From Pestalotiopsis fici W106-1 (lineage: Eukaryota > Ascomycota > Sordariomycetes > Amphisphaeriales > Sporocadaceae), in the NCBI RefSeq assembly GCF_000516985.1, contig NW_006917092.1, positions 2,124,619-2,188,618 of the forward strand: a stretch of DNA of 64,000 bases, written 5' to 3'. The position numbers were made by a program, and so were the translations under genes. Of the stretch, positions 23,301 to 36,573 are shown piece by piece (the first letter of the stretch is position 1; each line of letters begins with the position of its first letter). The notes under the pieces are model-generated. The model was not told where the DNA came from, searched no databases, and saw only the letters and a list, made by a program, of their open reading frames with translations.

Positions 23301-26300
23301 CATTAGAAGGCGAGACCACAGCAGCGAAGAGCTCACCCTATTTGACTAGGAAGGCAATCGGCATCAAGATACTTGAAATGTATAGCCAACTGCTCTGTGA
23401 GAAGGGAAACTTGATGATCATCCGCAAGTTTGCTCGGACTGTCACAAACAAGGTACTTGATGATCGGCTGCCAACCTATCATTCCAGACTGACATTTGCT
23501 CAGTGGCTGCTACAATTATTGTCCGAAGACAATCCAGAAATTGTTGTCCACGGATGCAAGATACTAGCCAGGCTACTAGTGGCTCATGGTACCACGTACA
23601 CGAGCAAATTCTCCGGCAAAACCGGAGGTTTCTTTATCATGGCCCATCGCCTTAAGAGGTGGTGGGACATTCCGACCCTATGGCCTATATGCTTGAGCAT
23701 CCTCTTTGGTCATGACGTGGCCGAGGTAGATTTCGACCGGACGTTTGATTTCTTCAGCCTCATTGAAACATTTGGAAAGTCAAGAGTGGTGCACCCGGAA
23801 GCCTTGCCGATCATCACTTCCATGCTGCAGCATGGGTTGAAAGACGTTCTCAAGAACCAGGAGGATCCAGACTCGCCATCGGGTGATCGGTCTCCATCAG
23901 CACAGATAAACTCGATTTCCCCTGCGTTGATCACTCGGCCTCGTGGTAGATCAATGTCTCTTCTTGAAGAACTCGAGACACGGCGTAAGTTTGCATCCTT
24001 CCCTTGCCATAGCCATAGTTAACAGTTTCGTAGCATCTCAGTCAGCCCGTGATAGGGTAGCTAGCAACGCTGCAGCATTACAGACAGTCCTGCGCTTCTT
24101 GTCCGATCTTCATGCTCGATCTTCAGACTTCAGAGATTTCGCCCTGAACTCCGATTATGTCAGGCTATTGCTTTCCGCGTTGTATCCAGCGTTGGTAAGT
24201 ACTGATGCTGTCACCCCTGAGACCGAGCTCAACTCTCGGGACTCTGCTCTCACATTCGAGGGCAGTGACGTGATTATCCGCCCAATGCCCGGCAGTTCTG
24301 CCCCGGCGCCGATCGTCAGGACTGCCAGTATCCAGGACCCAACACAAGATACGCCTGCAAACAGCGCGCGTGGCACCCCGCTACGCAAAGCTTCTTCGTT
24401 CATTCTCCTCACATCACAAAAGTCTCCTCAAGCAAATTCCTCACGACTAGCACATGTCATGTCGCCGAAGAAGAAGGTAGCCTCGCAAAGTATTGGGCAT
24501 ACAGTCTTGGAAGGTATGACGGAACTCGTCGTCAATGTCTTTGTGGATCAACTCTTGTCTCGAAAGGAGTTCCCAGGCTTCGGTTTGTTTCTCAAGGTTC
24601 CACCAGGTTTCCAAGAACATCAAGCGTTCTTTGAATCCTATATCTTGCAAAGGACCATCAATCAGATGTCCACGACCGTCAAACTTGATTGGCAACTCCT
24701 GCATGAGCCAAAGATTCTTACCAATATGGCGCGCTTTAGTCTCCACATGGTAGAGGCCATCTTTGAAGGTTGGTTCATGAACGGAACTGAATCGATGCTC
24801 GACTTTGCGGGTCTTCTCCTTGAGTACCTCCAGAAACCAGAGATTGCCAGGCTGAAGACCGTGCGGTTGTGCAACCAAGCAGTCTCCACAATCCGGAGCT
24901 CTTTCCTCAAGCTAATTCTTCTGAGGCTGTCTGAGATGGACGATTCTCAGACTACAGAGATGGAGGCCAATTTCTCCATGAACAAACTCCTCTATTGGCA
25001 AATGGTAGTGTTGGACTCCCTATCCGTGGAGGACGACTACATGAAGCTTCTTTGGTATCAATTGTACCTCAAGCTTGTCGATTCTCGAGAGGATGTGAGA
25101 CTTGCTGCAGTCAATCTTTGGCGTATCATGCTTGTTCAGAAGCCGGATGAGTGTTCGATCCTGTTTCGGCACTTCGTTATCCCCGAGCAGGGAAATCTGA
25201 CCAGAGACTTCAAAAAGCTCACCGAGCTCGACAACGAGGCCTTCATCGCGTGGGTTGACGACCATAGGCCTTTGCTAGATGGCGCGTTTTTCAATGGTTT
25301 GTCGCGCACCTGGGAAGAGTTTGTGAGCCTCGAAAACCAGAGAACGACAGATACAGCACGGTCACGGTTATCCAAGCGTAGAGAGACGCTCAAGCGATGG
25401 CAGGTCGAGCTCTTGGAGAAGAATAAGGTGGTTGTGCATCATGACATGGCTAACAGCGCATGGATGAAATCAATCTACGGGTCCGAACACTACAAATATC
25501 AACGCAGTATGCAGGATCAGCAGGACGATGTGATATACTTTTCGTCTGCGTTCGGTAAAATGAGCGAAAACCTCCTTCGCCCTGGTGCTATCTTCTATCA
25601 ACCTCGACCGACGAAGTGGAGACTCGACAGGACTGAAGGCCGGGACCGCATGAGAGTCCGCATTCTCCCAGACTACTCATCTCAGAATGAGGTATTTCAA
25701 CCAAAGAGGAAGACAAACGACTCGCAGTCTGCCTCCAGTCTGAGACTGAATACCAGTGCTACAACAACGGAGAGTCCCAGTGTCAATACAGCCGCCACGC
25801 CTGTATCGGCTATACCAAAGCCAGCCGAGGTAACGAATCTCGAAGTCGACGCTCAGGAGGTACCATCTGAGACCCCGGAGCAACAGACTGACGTTTCGGA
25901 CAATCAGTCGGTTGTACCAGAGGATGAATTTGAAATGGTTGACGATCCGAATGATCCCGACGGCCAAGATGGGTTTGAAGACAAGAATCGTCGTGTCATG
26001 CGCCGACTTGAAACCCACGACGCTGTCCAGCAAGTCTATAATGTCTCTCGCATCATTGGATTGGAGACATGCGAAGGTATTCTTCTTGTAGGGAAGAATA
26101 ATCTGTACCTCATGGATAACTTCTTTCAATGTGCTGACGGCGAGATTGTAAATGCCTGGGAGGCTCCCGAGGAAGAACGAGACCCATTCTCGCAGATCGT
26201 CATGGGGAAGAAGACGGGGGACAAGCGGGCTTCGTCAGCACGACGCTCGCAAGATTCTCGCAACTGGTCATGGCAAGACGTTATTAGCATCTCCAAGCGT

Positions 26301-28434
26301 CGATTTCTGTTGCGAGATGTGGCTATTGAGATCTTTTTCACTGATGGCCGGAGCTACCTTCTAACGGCTATTAATCCAGCTACCCGAGATGAGGTCTACA
26401 ACAGACTGCTGAACAAGGTCCCGCACACTACTGGTGCAACTTCTCTGCCTAGCCCAGAGGATACTTGGCGACTCGAGTCCCTAAGAGTTTCAGAAGAATC
26501 GGCACAGAGTCTGGGCTCAAAGTTTGGAAGTCTCTTCAACTCATCGCCATGGAATCCTGTCATGCGCCGGTGGCAAAGAGGGGAGATTTCCAACTTTCAC
26601 TATTTGATGTTGATAAATACCATGGCAGGTAGGACATTCAATGACCTAACCCAGTATCCCGTGTTCCCCTGGATTCTTGCCGACTACACGAGCGATGAGT
26701 TGGACCTCAACGACCCAGCCACATTTCGCGACCTCTCAAAGCCCATGGGAGCACAAACACCAAGCCGTCAATCGGATTATGCGCTTCGCTACCAGAGCCT
26801 GGCGGAAATCGGTGAACAGCCATTCCACTATGGCACGCATTATTCTTCCTCCATGGTGGTAGCATCGTATCTTATCCGATTGCCGCCATTTGTCCAATCG
26901 TATATTTTGCTGCAAGGAGGAACCTTTGATCACGCCGACCGACTGTTCTATTCAATCGAGGGTTCCTGGAAGTCAGCGTCTCGAGACAATGGTGCCGACG
27001 TGAGAGAACTTATCCCCGAGTTTTTCTATTTGCCTGAATTCCTAGTGAACATGAACGGATATGACTTTGGCGAGCGTCAAGGCGGCGGTGGAAAGGTCAA
27101 CCACGTTCAACTGCCCCCCTGGGCCAAAGGCGACCCAAAGATATTCATTGCCAAACACCGTGAGGCATTGGAAAGCCCATATGTGAGCCAGCATCTCCAT
27201 CTTTGGATTGACTTGATCTTTGGGCACAAACAACGTGGAGAGGCTGCTGTTGAGAATATGAATGTGTTCCATTGGCTATCCTACCACGGAGCTAAAGACC
27301 TTGACCAAATCACGAATGCCCATGAGCGGGAGTCTACGACCAGCATCATTCACAATTTTGGCCAGACGCCGCATCAGGTCTTTACGCGACCACACCCGTC
27401 AAAAGAACACATGAGGTTCCCGGCAAAGCGACTCGATACCTCATGTGCCTCTCTGGCAAGAATTCCTCATCCCCTACTGGACAGTCACGAGCGGGTAGCG
27501 GCTCTCCATTACTCGACAAAGTCCGATCGCCTTTTGTGCTCGTCTCCATTCCGCCTCAATCTGCCACCTTTCTATGATAAGTATCTGGAATGGGGCTATT
27601 CTGACAACAGCATTCGCTTCTATTTCACGGAGAATAGGAAAAACGCCGGCATCAACGAAAATCTCCATATTGGTCAAATTTCGTGCATAGTCGTGGCTGA
27701 CTCAAAGACCCTGATTACCGCCGGAGAGGATTGTGTGGTGTCCGTGTATAGCATTCATACCTCAAGCGGCAAACCTGTTGACTTGCAGCTGCGTTCATCA
27801 CTGTTCGGACACAAGACCCCAGTCACAACTATTGCAGTGTCCAAAGCCTTCAGCACCCTCGTCACAATATCAGCCGATGGCCACATTTTCCTGTGGGACC
27901 TCAATCGACTCGAATTCATCCGAAAGCTTCCTCGGTGTCCGCGGGCGGTCGAATGCGCCAGCATCAACGACGTGTCTGGAGAGATTATGATTTGTTCTGG
28001 ACCGAATGTAACACTGTATACATTGAATGGAGAGCTCCTTCTCGATCAGAACGTATGCATACCAGGAGAACATGACGACTATGTCCAGTCCTGCTCCTTC
28101 TACGAAGGATCTGGCAGCGAGTGGCTGGAGAACTTCATTGTCTTCACTGGTCACAGAAGAGGAAGAGTCAACATCTGGAAGCGCAATGTGAGCAAGAATG
28201 GGAAATGGCTATTCGAGCCAATCAGACGACTCGACCACGTTGATGCTCGGAGCGAGACAGGAGCAAACGTTGAAGCGGCAATCACGTGCATTTACCCAAC
28301 GCCGCAAATAGTGTACACTGGGGACGATGATGGCAGAGTGGTAAGCAGAGACCTTCAAATTGTTCGTCCAGAGACCAATTACTGACTAGTGGATATTATA
28401 GTACGAATGGAATCTGATTCAGAGAGAGAGGTAG
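20395..28434 (+). CDS. BEACH-domain WD40 protein (LYST/neurobeachin family, yeast Bph1-like)
   Basis: Four exons, 20395-23005, 23061-23984, 24034-28340 and 28402-28434, give 2624 aa. The N-terminal ~350 residues are helical-repeat-like. A concanavalin-A-like lectin fold lies at ~362-525 (FSAWVRVDKF, LWYHIALVHRR). A long armadillo-like region follows. The PH-BEACH domain is at ~1847-1975 (GILLVGKNNLYLMDNFF, then WSWQDVISISKRRFLLRD). The BEACH domain is at ~2010-2285 (VMRRWQRGEISNFHYLM, YPVFPWI, PFHYGTHYSSS, LIFGHKQRG). C-terminal WD40 blades follow. The last exon of 11 codons restores the final blade (DDGRVYEWNL); without that splice the protein ends in unrelated residues. BEACH proteins act as cytoplasmic scaffolds in membrane trafficking, vacuole/lysosome and autophagy events. 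Intron phases all agree. Confidence 0.93.
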
Positions 28435-29010
28435 AGCCTTCCCAATGATCGTAGATCTTCCATCGGGGGTCTTTTTTGGTTAGGTCGAGGCGAAAGTAGA
28501 GACGACAATGACTTGTGAGCTTTGTGGAGCCGACACTTATAGAGCCTGGAGTAGCATTTGTCCATTGATCGAGTCCATCATGGTCGATATGGGAGCCGCA
28601 CATGGGGCGGCACTCTGTGGGAGGAGATATTGACAACGACTCAGATCTACAAAGGACATTCTGGCGTTCTCAGGCGTCATGTTTTGATTGGAGGGTACAG
28701 GTTTTAGGCATTGCTGGAGTAGCATAAGCGATAGATGGCAAAGGATCCCCCCATATAGGAATAAGAATCAATGTGTTTGAAGCGTGATGTTACATTTTGG
28801 ATGGCTTTCTAATTCGTGTCCTCCTTCCCACTCTCCGTAATCTGGAGAGTTGCTGGATGCTGTGGCTCTGTGTCCTGATTTGGACTTGTAGGTGAATCGG
28901 CAAGCTGGCATATGTACAATGTGTGCCTCTGCGAAGCTCATCATCACTTTGCCGATATCCCCTACCATTTCATTTCTGCTGACCCCAAGTTGTTCATTTA
29001 TCCACGCCCT
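28435..29010. other. intergenic, convergent genes
   Basis: Two minus-strand frames, 28768-28968 (66 codons) and 28379-28636 (85 codons, overlapping the last BEACH exon), look mildly protein-like. They are not joined by a convincing intron, and I make no gene call. Confidence 0.4.
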
Positions 29011-29491
29011 TTAGTCCTCATATCCGCTCAGCTGTTTCCTCGGTCCTGCAGGAACTATTGTGCATGTTAGCATTCGATACTGTTTTCAAATTGCAGCCAC
29101 TTTGGTCCCTTCTGTATCGTCATGTCGCATTCCCACCCATGAAATCATGTGCCATTTTCTCGTGAAATGCCTCCCCTCCTCAAGATTCTCATTTCTTTCG
29201 TCGCCCCCTCCTCTCTGGCTTCATGACTAACCCCACCTCCATCTCCCGGGTGCAGCCTCTTAACGATGAGGGCGTAATATGGATTCAAACAAGAGACCTA
29301 CTGGGATATGTCATGGGAATCGGCTTCGCCCTCTCGTAGCCGAGGCGCTTCTGGACCGGAGGAACGGTGGCCAGCATGATGAGGCCAAAGGCGCCCAGGG
29401 CGACCGAGTACAGGTAGGCGGGACGCTCGCGGGCGGACCAGCGGATGTACCGCAGAGGGCCGTTGAAAAATGCTGGTGTCGGGTTCGACAT
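29011..29491 (-). CDS. NADH:ubiquinone oxidoreductase 9.5 kDa subunit (complex I accessory subunit)
   Basis: Two minus-strand exons, 29491-29302 and 29054-29011, separated by a 247-nt intron (GTAGGT...AATAG), give 77 aa. The protein starts MSNPTPAFFNGPLRYIRW, has one hydrophobic segment (~29-46, YSVALGAFGLIMLATVPP) and ends PIPMTYPIPAGPRKQLSGYED. This matches the layout of the fungal complex I 9.5 kDa subunit: a short N-terminus, one membrane helix and a Pro-rich tail. Without splicing the tail would be the unrelated SRSLV. It is an inner-mitochondrial-membrane accessory subunit and needs no cleavable presequence. Confidence 0.85.
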
Positions 29492-30314
29492 GGTTTTGTG
29501 AGCTTCTGGTGCGTCTGCTTTCCTGACAACGTGCTATGTTAGCTTCGTCTTTCATTTTCTTTTCTTTTTTTTTCCCCCTCCGTCCCTAATGCGCATTCTT
29601 TGCACAGGTGTCGGGCAGTTCGAGACCGGTCGTGGCTGTGGATTTGCCGGGAGTTTGGAAGGTGAGAGACGTACGTACACTCACTCAATTGGCGCTCGTT
29701 GGAAGCGCTGGTGGTTGTAGAGAGCTGGAGTCGAGGCAATTGGAATCAGGCGGCGAGCGGCGGCGGCGCGAAGATGGAATCGAGGTTGAAGCTCAAGGTC
29801 GTTGTAGAGAGTCCGTCCAATTGATTGGCCCGTGCTTCGTCGCTGTTTGGTGGTCATCAATGAGCACAATGCCTGGCATTGGTTAATGCTACTGGGTCCT
29901 ATCCATCTCCCCAGATTGCATGATATGCAGCTGGCAAATCGAAGCTTCGCACCTGGCAATCAGAAGGAGAGCTTGGAGCCAAACTGGGACCCACTTGAAC
30001 CTCTGACAATAGTGGAAACTCTTGGCACTTACGGGATACGTATGCCAGAGAGGATAGATAGGCCCATAGCTCTCCAAAAGCCAATTAACTACTGCGGCCG
30101 ACCGACCCTGAACTTTTGGGACAAAGAGACGACAGCTTGCACCGCAGTGACACGCGGCCAATCGACGACTCAACCACATTTCATAACTCTGTCGAGAAAA
30201 CTCATCCAAATTGAGGAACAATCAATGAGGCCATAGACGTCGATTGGTCTTCTTCTTGTTCCTTTTTTTTTTCCCCTTCTTGCTGCAATCAATTGTTTCT
30301 GCCCACAGTTGGAG
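29492..30314. promoter_or_regulatory. divergent promoter of complex I subunit and OST48 genes
   Basis: 823 bp between two divergent housekeeping genes. T/C-rich tracts at ~29560-29580 and ~30262-30280 flank the starts. Open frames of up to 134 codons have no protein character. Confidence 0.5.
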
Positions 30315-31784
30315 ATGAGATCTCTCGTGTCCTTCCTCCTGCTGCTGCTGGCGGCCGTCGCCCAGGCCGTAAGCTCCAGCGGGGAGAGGTTGCTCGTCAT
30401 TCTGGATGATGTTGCCGAAAAGGCTGGCTACTCAAAGTTTTTTGGCGATCTAGAAGGTAATTGGGAGCTCCAATGCAAACTATGCTAAAGCACTTGGGAG
30501 AGAGAACCGCCATTGCTAACTTCATTCTCTACTATAGCTCGCGGCTTCAAGATCACCTACGAAACACCCAAGAGTGAGACATTGAACCTCTTCAAGCTCG
30601 GTGAGCGCGAGTATGACCACCTCATCTTCCTGCCGACCAAGGTCAAGGGCCTCGGCCCCAGCTTGACCCCCAATGTTCTTGTCCAGTTCATCAACGCCGA
30701 GGGCAACATTCTCGTCGCCCTCTCCTCCAAGAACCCTGCCCCTACCTCGATTGTCTCGACACTGCTCGAGCTCGACATTCACCTGCCGCCCGACAGAAGC
30801 GGCCTCGTCGTCGACCACTTCAACTATGATGTCACATCCGCCGCCGAGAAGCACGACGTTGTTCTCTTACCTGCCCCGGGCCCCCTCCGTGCCGACGTTC
30901 AGGACCTCTTCTCTCCCGCCGCACCCAATGGCGAGCTGCTTGCCTTCCCCTCTGGCGTCGGACAGACTTTGGGCTCTGGCTCTCTCCTCGCCCCCGTCCT
31001 GCGCGCCCCCAGTACCGCCTACAGCTACGACCCCAAGGAGCAGGCTGAGATGGTCGACGACCTCTTTGCAGCCGGCAGCCAGCTCTCGCTGGTCACCACC
31101 TTCCAGGCTCGCAACTCTGCCCGCGTCAGTGTCGTCGGCAGCGCCGACATGCTGAGCGACAAGTGGTTCGACGCCAAGGTCAAGAAGCACGGCAGCAAGG
31201 CTTCCGTAGCCACCTTGAACCGCGACTTTGCCAAGCGCGTGTCGGGCTGGACATTTGGCGAGACGGGCGTCCTGCGCGTCAACTGGGTCGAGCACCACCT
31301 TAACGAGGAGGGTCAGAGCAACCAGAGCAACCCCGAAATCTACCGCATCAAGAACGATGTCACCTACTCCATCTCGCTGTCCGAGTACGTCTGGGACGCC
31401 TGGACCCCCTTTACCGTTCCCGAAAAGGATGCTCTGCAACTCGAATTCAGCATGCTCTCTCCCTTCCACCGCCTGCCTTTGAAGCCCGTCACCACCTCGT
31501 CCGACAGCACCACCTACTCGGCCTCGTTCAAGCTGCCGGACCAGCACGGCATCTTTAACTTCAAGGTCAACCACAAGCGCCCCTTTTACTCCAACGTTGA
31601 GGAAAAGGCTACCGTCTCGGTGCGCCACTTTGCCCACGATGAGTGGCCCCGCAGCTTCGTCATCAGCGGTGCTTGGCCGTGGATCTCTGGCATCGGCGCC
31701 ACCATTGTGGGTTGGCTCGGATTTGTGGCCATTTGGCTGTACAGCAAGCCCGCCCAGTCCGCCGAGATCAAGAAGACCCGTTAA
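30315..31784 (+). CDS. wbp1: oligosaccharyltransferase 48 kDa subunit (OST48/WBP1)
   Basis: Two exons, 30315-30456 and 30538-31784, give 462 aa. Residues 1-18 are a signal peptide (MRSLVSFLLLLLAAVAQA). The mature protein begins SSSGERLLVILDD and continues into the conserved DLEARGFKITYETP region, which the 81-nt intron interrupts. A luminal domain follows (YDHLIFLPTKVKG, GNILVALS, NPEIYRIKNDVTYSI, PDQHGIFNFKVNHKRPFY). A single C-terminal helix (GIGATIVGWLGFVAIWLY) ends in the short cytosolic tail EIKKTR, a KKXX-type ER-retrieval signal. It is a core non-catalytic subunit of the ER complex that transfers the Glc3Man9GlcNAc2 glycan to Asn-X-Ser/Thr sites. The length fits the family. Confidence 0.95.
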
Positions 31785-32684
31785 GAAGGGGTTATTGACG
31801 TCGGCGCCATGTAGGGCCGAAGAAGAGTCATGAAAAGAAAAGCTAGGGGCAAAAGAATACCCAGTTCATATAGATATGATATTTCTTGTACCATGCAAGT
31901 GTAACAAAATGAATGAAAAGATAAAACCATATTTTGTTTTTTTGCTTCCTTATTGGGATAAAGTAGTGACAGCCCAGACACTTTCAACCATACTCTTCAC
32001 AACACGTAACTTATCTTTTACATGCAAAAACGATTGAGATGTTGGGTCTTAATTTTGTCAGTCAATGACAAAATCAGGCGGCCGATATCTGAGGTCAGGA
32101 GCAGCAGCAATAGCTGCCTTGTCGCGAGACTTTGGAGCAATCGTAATGCTACTGCTTGCATTAGGTTGTGAAAGCCGCATGCGCCCACAGGCCATTTTCT
32201 TGGGGGCACGGTGGCTGACAGCAACAAACACTTGGGACAACACAACAACAAGATCAAGTAGAGAGTCTGGACTCAACCTCATGATGTAGATTTATCAATT
32301 TAAATTGGCGAGGAGAAGGGGGTTTGTGGTACTGGGGGTTTGGCGAGGCTACGAGCGGGCACTTGTAACAGCTCGTCCTCAGGCCACAGCTTATGCGCTG
32401 AGAAGTGATGATATGGTTCCGCCTACATGCAGTACGTACGAATCCACTGCAAGTTCATGCAAATGTATGTACATCCAAGATTAACTTAACCAATACGTGT
32501 CATGTCACCATAAAAAAAAATACAGTCAAGATCGTAGTGGTAAAAGCGTTTGCGTTCAATGAATTCGCCCATTGCAATGACTAATGAAAAACAAATAAAA
32601 ATGCCGTTATCCTATCCGTGACCCATGCTTGAAACAACAAGGAGAACATCACCAATTACTACCCGCCGATGTGGAGTTTGAACT
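31785..32684. other. 3' regions of convergent OST48 and subtilisin genes
   Basis: AT-rich 3' flanks of two convergent genes. An AATAAA-like element appears near 32595 on the plus strand. No coding feature. Confidence 0.5.
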
Positions 32685-34364
32685 CTATTCGCTAGCCTCA
32701 ATGATGTCAGAGTAGTTGCTCTTGCCAGCACCGTTGAAGGCGAGCAGGTTGGGGGAGTTGGTGCCAACATCGCTGAGCTTATCCTTGCTGGCGACCTTGA
32801 GGATGTCCTTCTTGAGCTGCTCGGGAGTGATGGAGGCGAGGCCATACTCGGAGTCCTTGCTGGGCTGCAGAGACAGGTAGTAGGCGGTAAGACCGCACAA
32901 GTGAGGGGAAGCCATCTGAGACGAGAGTTAGTGACCTGATTACAAAGAGAGTGATCCCGAATTGTGAGAATACATACCGAAGTACCACTGATGGTGTTGA
33001 TGGCAGTCTTGCTACCAATCCAGGTGGACTGAATGCTGAGACCAGGACCGAAGATGTCAACGCACTTGCCCCAGTTGGAGAAGTAAGCACGGCTGTCATC
33101 GAGGGCAGAAGCACCGACGGTCATGGCCTTGGAAGCGGCAGCGGGGGAGTAGTTGCAAGCGTCAGCATTGTCGTTACCGGCAGCAACGGCAAAGTGGAGG
33201 CCAGCATCGACGGCAGCATTAACAGCCTGGTCGAGAGAAGGAGACTTGCCACCACCAAGAGACATGTTTGCAACAGAGCCCTTGAAGCCCTTGCGCTTTC
33301 CGTTCTTGGCAGCAGAGACGGCGTTCAAGTGAGACTCGGCGGCCCACTCGACGCCTTTCATAACATCAGCCATGGAACCGCTGCCGTTACTGCGGAGAAC
33401 CTTGACCGCGTAAACAGAAGCCTTCTTGGCGACACCGTACTTCTTGCCAGCGACGGTACCAGAGCAGTGAGTGCCGTGACCGTTGCCATCAACGTCAGCA
33501 TCACCAGAGGGGATGGTCTTGCCCCAGTGGGCACGACCCTCGAAGTCAACGTGCTCAGTGTTGGTACCAGTGTCGATGATGTAGGCATCGACACCCTCAC
33601 CGCCGTCCTCGGCGTAGACATACTTATTGAAGGTGCCAAAGGAGAGGCTAGCACGGTGAGAGATACGAGCCAGACCCCATGGGGCGTTCTTCTCTGTGAC
33701 TGGTTCGGGGTCCTCTAGGGTGCGAACAATCTGATCCCGCTCGACGTACTCGACGTCGGGGTGCTTGCGGATCTGGTCGAGGACAGAGTCATCAAAGTGA
33801 CCAGCATAGCCCAAGAAATCGGAGCCGATCTTGTAGGCATGCTTGAAGCCACTGTAGGCAGAGACCTCTTCATCCGACCCTGACGAGAACAGGCCACGCT
33901 TGCGCAGCTCGGTCTGACGGTACTCTTCGCTGGTAGTGTGAACGTTCTGGACCCAGGAGTGGTGGTCCTGTGCTGCGTCATGTGAAACGTGCTTCCTATA
34001 AAGTAGCGATGAGTTAGTTACCAGTTTCACAAATGGATTTGACGTTCAAAGTGATGATCAGAGCTGTCGTATGACGCATCGGCTCTGGGACGAGAGCTTG
34101 GAGCGGCTTATTTGCTTTGAGTGTGCTGTATGGAGTGCGAAAGAAGAAGAGCTAGTATTTGACCATGCTACACTTGCTGCCGGTGGTTTCTGAAGCTTCA
34201 CGTGGTGCTGGGAGATAGACTACTTACTTGAACTTGATGATGTAGGAGTTGGGGATGTGCTCGGCATCAGCAGCGGCGATGACGGGAGCGCCCTCGTTGT
34301 AGGAGCTGTAGGATGGAGCTGCAGCTGCGACGCAGGCCAGCGAAAGAGTAATGAGGCCCCTCAT
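32685..34364 (-). CDS. subtilisin-family serine protease (S8, proteinase-B/PepC-like) with I9 prodomain
   Basis: Three minus-strand exons, 34364-34228, 33995-32978 and 32915-32685, give 461 aa. Residues 1-16 are a signal peptide (MRGLITLSLACVAAAA). An inhibitor-I9 prodomain spans ~38-138 (SYIIKFKKHVS, HPDVEYVERDQIV). The mature peptidase starts near 150 (APWGLARISHR). The catalytic triad is D187 (IIDTGT), H219 (GHGTHCSG) and S385 (GTSMASPH), with oxyanion N320 (AAGND). The second intron falls exactly between S385 and M386; reading through it destroys the motif. The first intron is long (232 nt) and separates the signal/prodomain start from the rest. The C-terminus (SNYSDIIEASE) lacks the long acidic tail of vacuolar PepC forms, so it could be vacuolar or secreted. 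Confidence 0.93.
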
Positions 34365-36573
34365 GATGAACAGAGATGGACCGATCTAATGTGAGGAGAA
34401 GAACGGGTGTTGATGCGATATAGAGAATGGAAAAAGAGATGAAATGAAAGAAGAAGAGAAGACGGAGCTTAACAAGAGAGAGCGAGAGGAGCTGTCTGTC
34501 GGAGGAGATAAGTAGGTAGGCTGCCGCGCACTGCCCACCTGCCTACCCCAGCGACGCTAGAGCTAACCTGGTACCTCTGGGGCTATCACGAGTAGGTACG
34601 ACTGCGGGCGCCGAAACTGGGGAATAACGACTCAGAATCGGACTTCAAGGTGCCGGTAAAGAGATGTAATGCTTTGGTCTAACCAAAATATTTCACTTTA
34701 ACATTTAAGCCATGCTAAATGTCACTCATACTGCCATGTCGGTAGCTCTTTGTCCTTGTTGCTCTCTTCTGATCCGTGATATCGAAGCAAGTATGCCAGT
34801 ACCTCGAGGTGGGCACGACAGAGTGGGTCATAAGCACCCGGCCTGGTTTCCCAGGTTCCGCCCGCGGCCTCGTGACGACAGTGCCTCGACCAACTGATGG
34901 CAGATAAGTAGTAGATAAGGAGCTACCTGGACGGGGGTCAGCTCGTCAGATGATGATGATTCAGGAACGGCACTCAATTCTCACATTCGACCTTTGCAAT
35001 GATTTACTAGACATCATCGATGTTCAGTATCTACGATCGAAAGTTTGCTTCCATACTATCTGCCTATTCCAGCTCTCAAAATGGTCCCTGGAGGCCTTTT
35101 GAAACAGGACGCCTGTATCAGTTCCCGCGGCAATGCGATAAGATAAGTGCATGCGACTAGGTAGCTGGTAGCTATGACATGTCTGGCACGAGACGTGGAG
35201 TCTTAACCTAGCTCGGTGCTTTTGGGCGGGCGAACCGAAGGAACCACTGGGCAACCCCCATAGGGATTTTAATGGACCGAAGCACTTTAGTACCTTGATC
35301 CAGCGGCTATCCACTGAAAGGCTGCTAGGGAGGTACCTTATTAGGGAGACGCGATAGCCTCCGCATTAGCTGACTCTTGCCTCTCATGTCAGATCTGGGC
35401 TGCTTGGGTGGGATGTAGCTTGCCAAGTCAGTATCTCTCGACAGATTGTCCGGCTCCCAATGAATATATGTTTTGACCACTCTTGGAAGGGGGAAAACCT
35501 AGCAATGCGTTGTTTCCTTTGCCAACGCATTGACAGCAGAAGATTGAATTGATGCATCTGTCCATCTTCATTGAAGGCTCAATGGAACTCTCAGCTCTGT
35601 TGCGGAGGCAACTGGAGCTTCCCCCAGACTTGCACCTGCAGCTGACCCTGACAGTGGTATGTACCTTGAACGATAGGAGATAGCTCCGTATGTGAGTGTG
35701 TACCTTGCTAGCCAGCCTGCGCATTCTTGCGAAACGTGAGCCAACCGATGACACAATCGAGGACCAGGATAGCGCATTTCCATTACTCCATTGTAGGTTG
35801 CCAAGCAGCCAAGAGAGGCAGCGGATCCCCAGTGCACTCAAGAACCAAGTTCCATCGATTCAATGTTCCTTTTTTTCGCCCACTTCGCCCCTCTCCCCCA
35901 GTTGTTGTTTGTCCCTCTCTCCCGTCCGCCTCGTTTCTAGAGCTAGGCTCGCTAGGCTCCCATGTATCGCAGTTGACTCCCCCCAACCCGAAGTCGGCAT
36001 AGCTTTGCTGAACTTACTCTTAGGTATTCCGCACGCAGTAAATGCAATACGCATTTGGAGCTCACCCAAGTCCCTGCATTTTGTCGTCTTGGAGGGTTCA
36101 CGTGCTCGGTTCTCTACACTATCCTCTTCCCAATACAGTCAGTGTATCGAGCATGCCAGTTTAGTGTCTCACCCATTTCGGAACCATGGGATCAGCTGGC
36201 GGTTGCACATATTGGTTGCATCTCAGATGATGGGCGTTTATCTCGCTGATCCTTGGCGGCCAAGAAGCGTGTCTCTGACTAGAGAATTTACACACAACGC
36301 TACCGATTCATCACAGCACGCAAGCAACTTTAGATATTTGCACATTCTGCTCTTTTCAGTGGCTCAGTCATCGTCTCCAAGGTCAGAAAGGCGGTATGAT
36401 GTGGGTTGTATAATAAGCTGGTGGTGGTGTGGTGACCATCACACCAACCTGCTCATTTTTGAGTCAGTTGAGTCTGCACCTCATGGCGGGGGAGATCGGC
36501 TTTTTGCGACTTATTATATAGATAGCTTGTCGGGTCTGTCCTTATCTTTTATGGTCTGCTGTGACCCTCCAAC
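34365..36573. other. 2.2-kb intergenic region, subtilisin promoter side
   Basis: The subtilisin promoter occupies the left part, with purine-rich runs around 34385-34480. A plus frame at 35696-36625 is open for 309 codons but lacks an ATG until its last ~135 codons, is Ser/Leu-rich and has no domain. I see no gene. Confidence 0.45.

Noticed and set aside
30867..31637. 256-codon frame antisense to OST48
   Set aside because: Shadow of a GC-rich coding exon; the sense strand is a clear OST48.
32951..33718. 255-codon frame antisense to the subtilisin
   Set aside because: Mirror of a conserved protease exon, Val/Gly/Ser-rich without a family.
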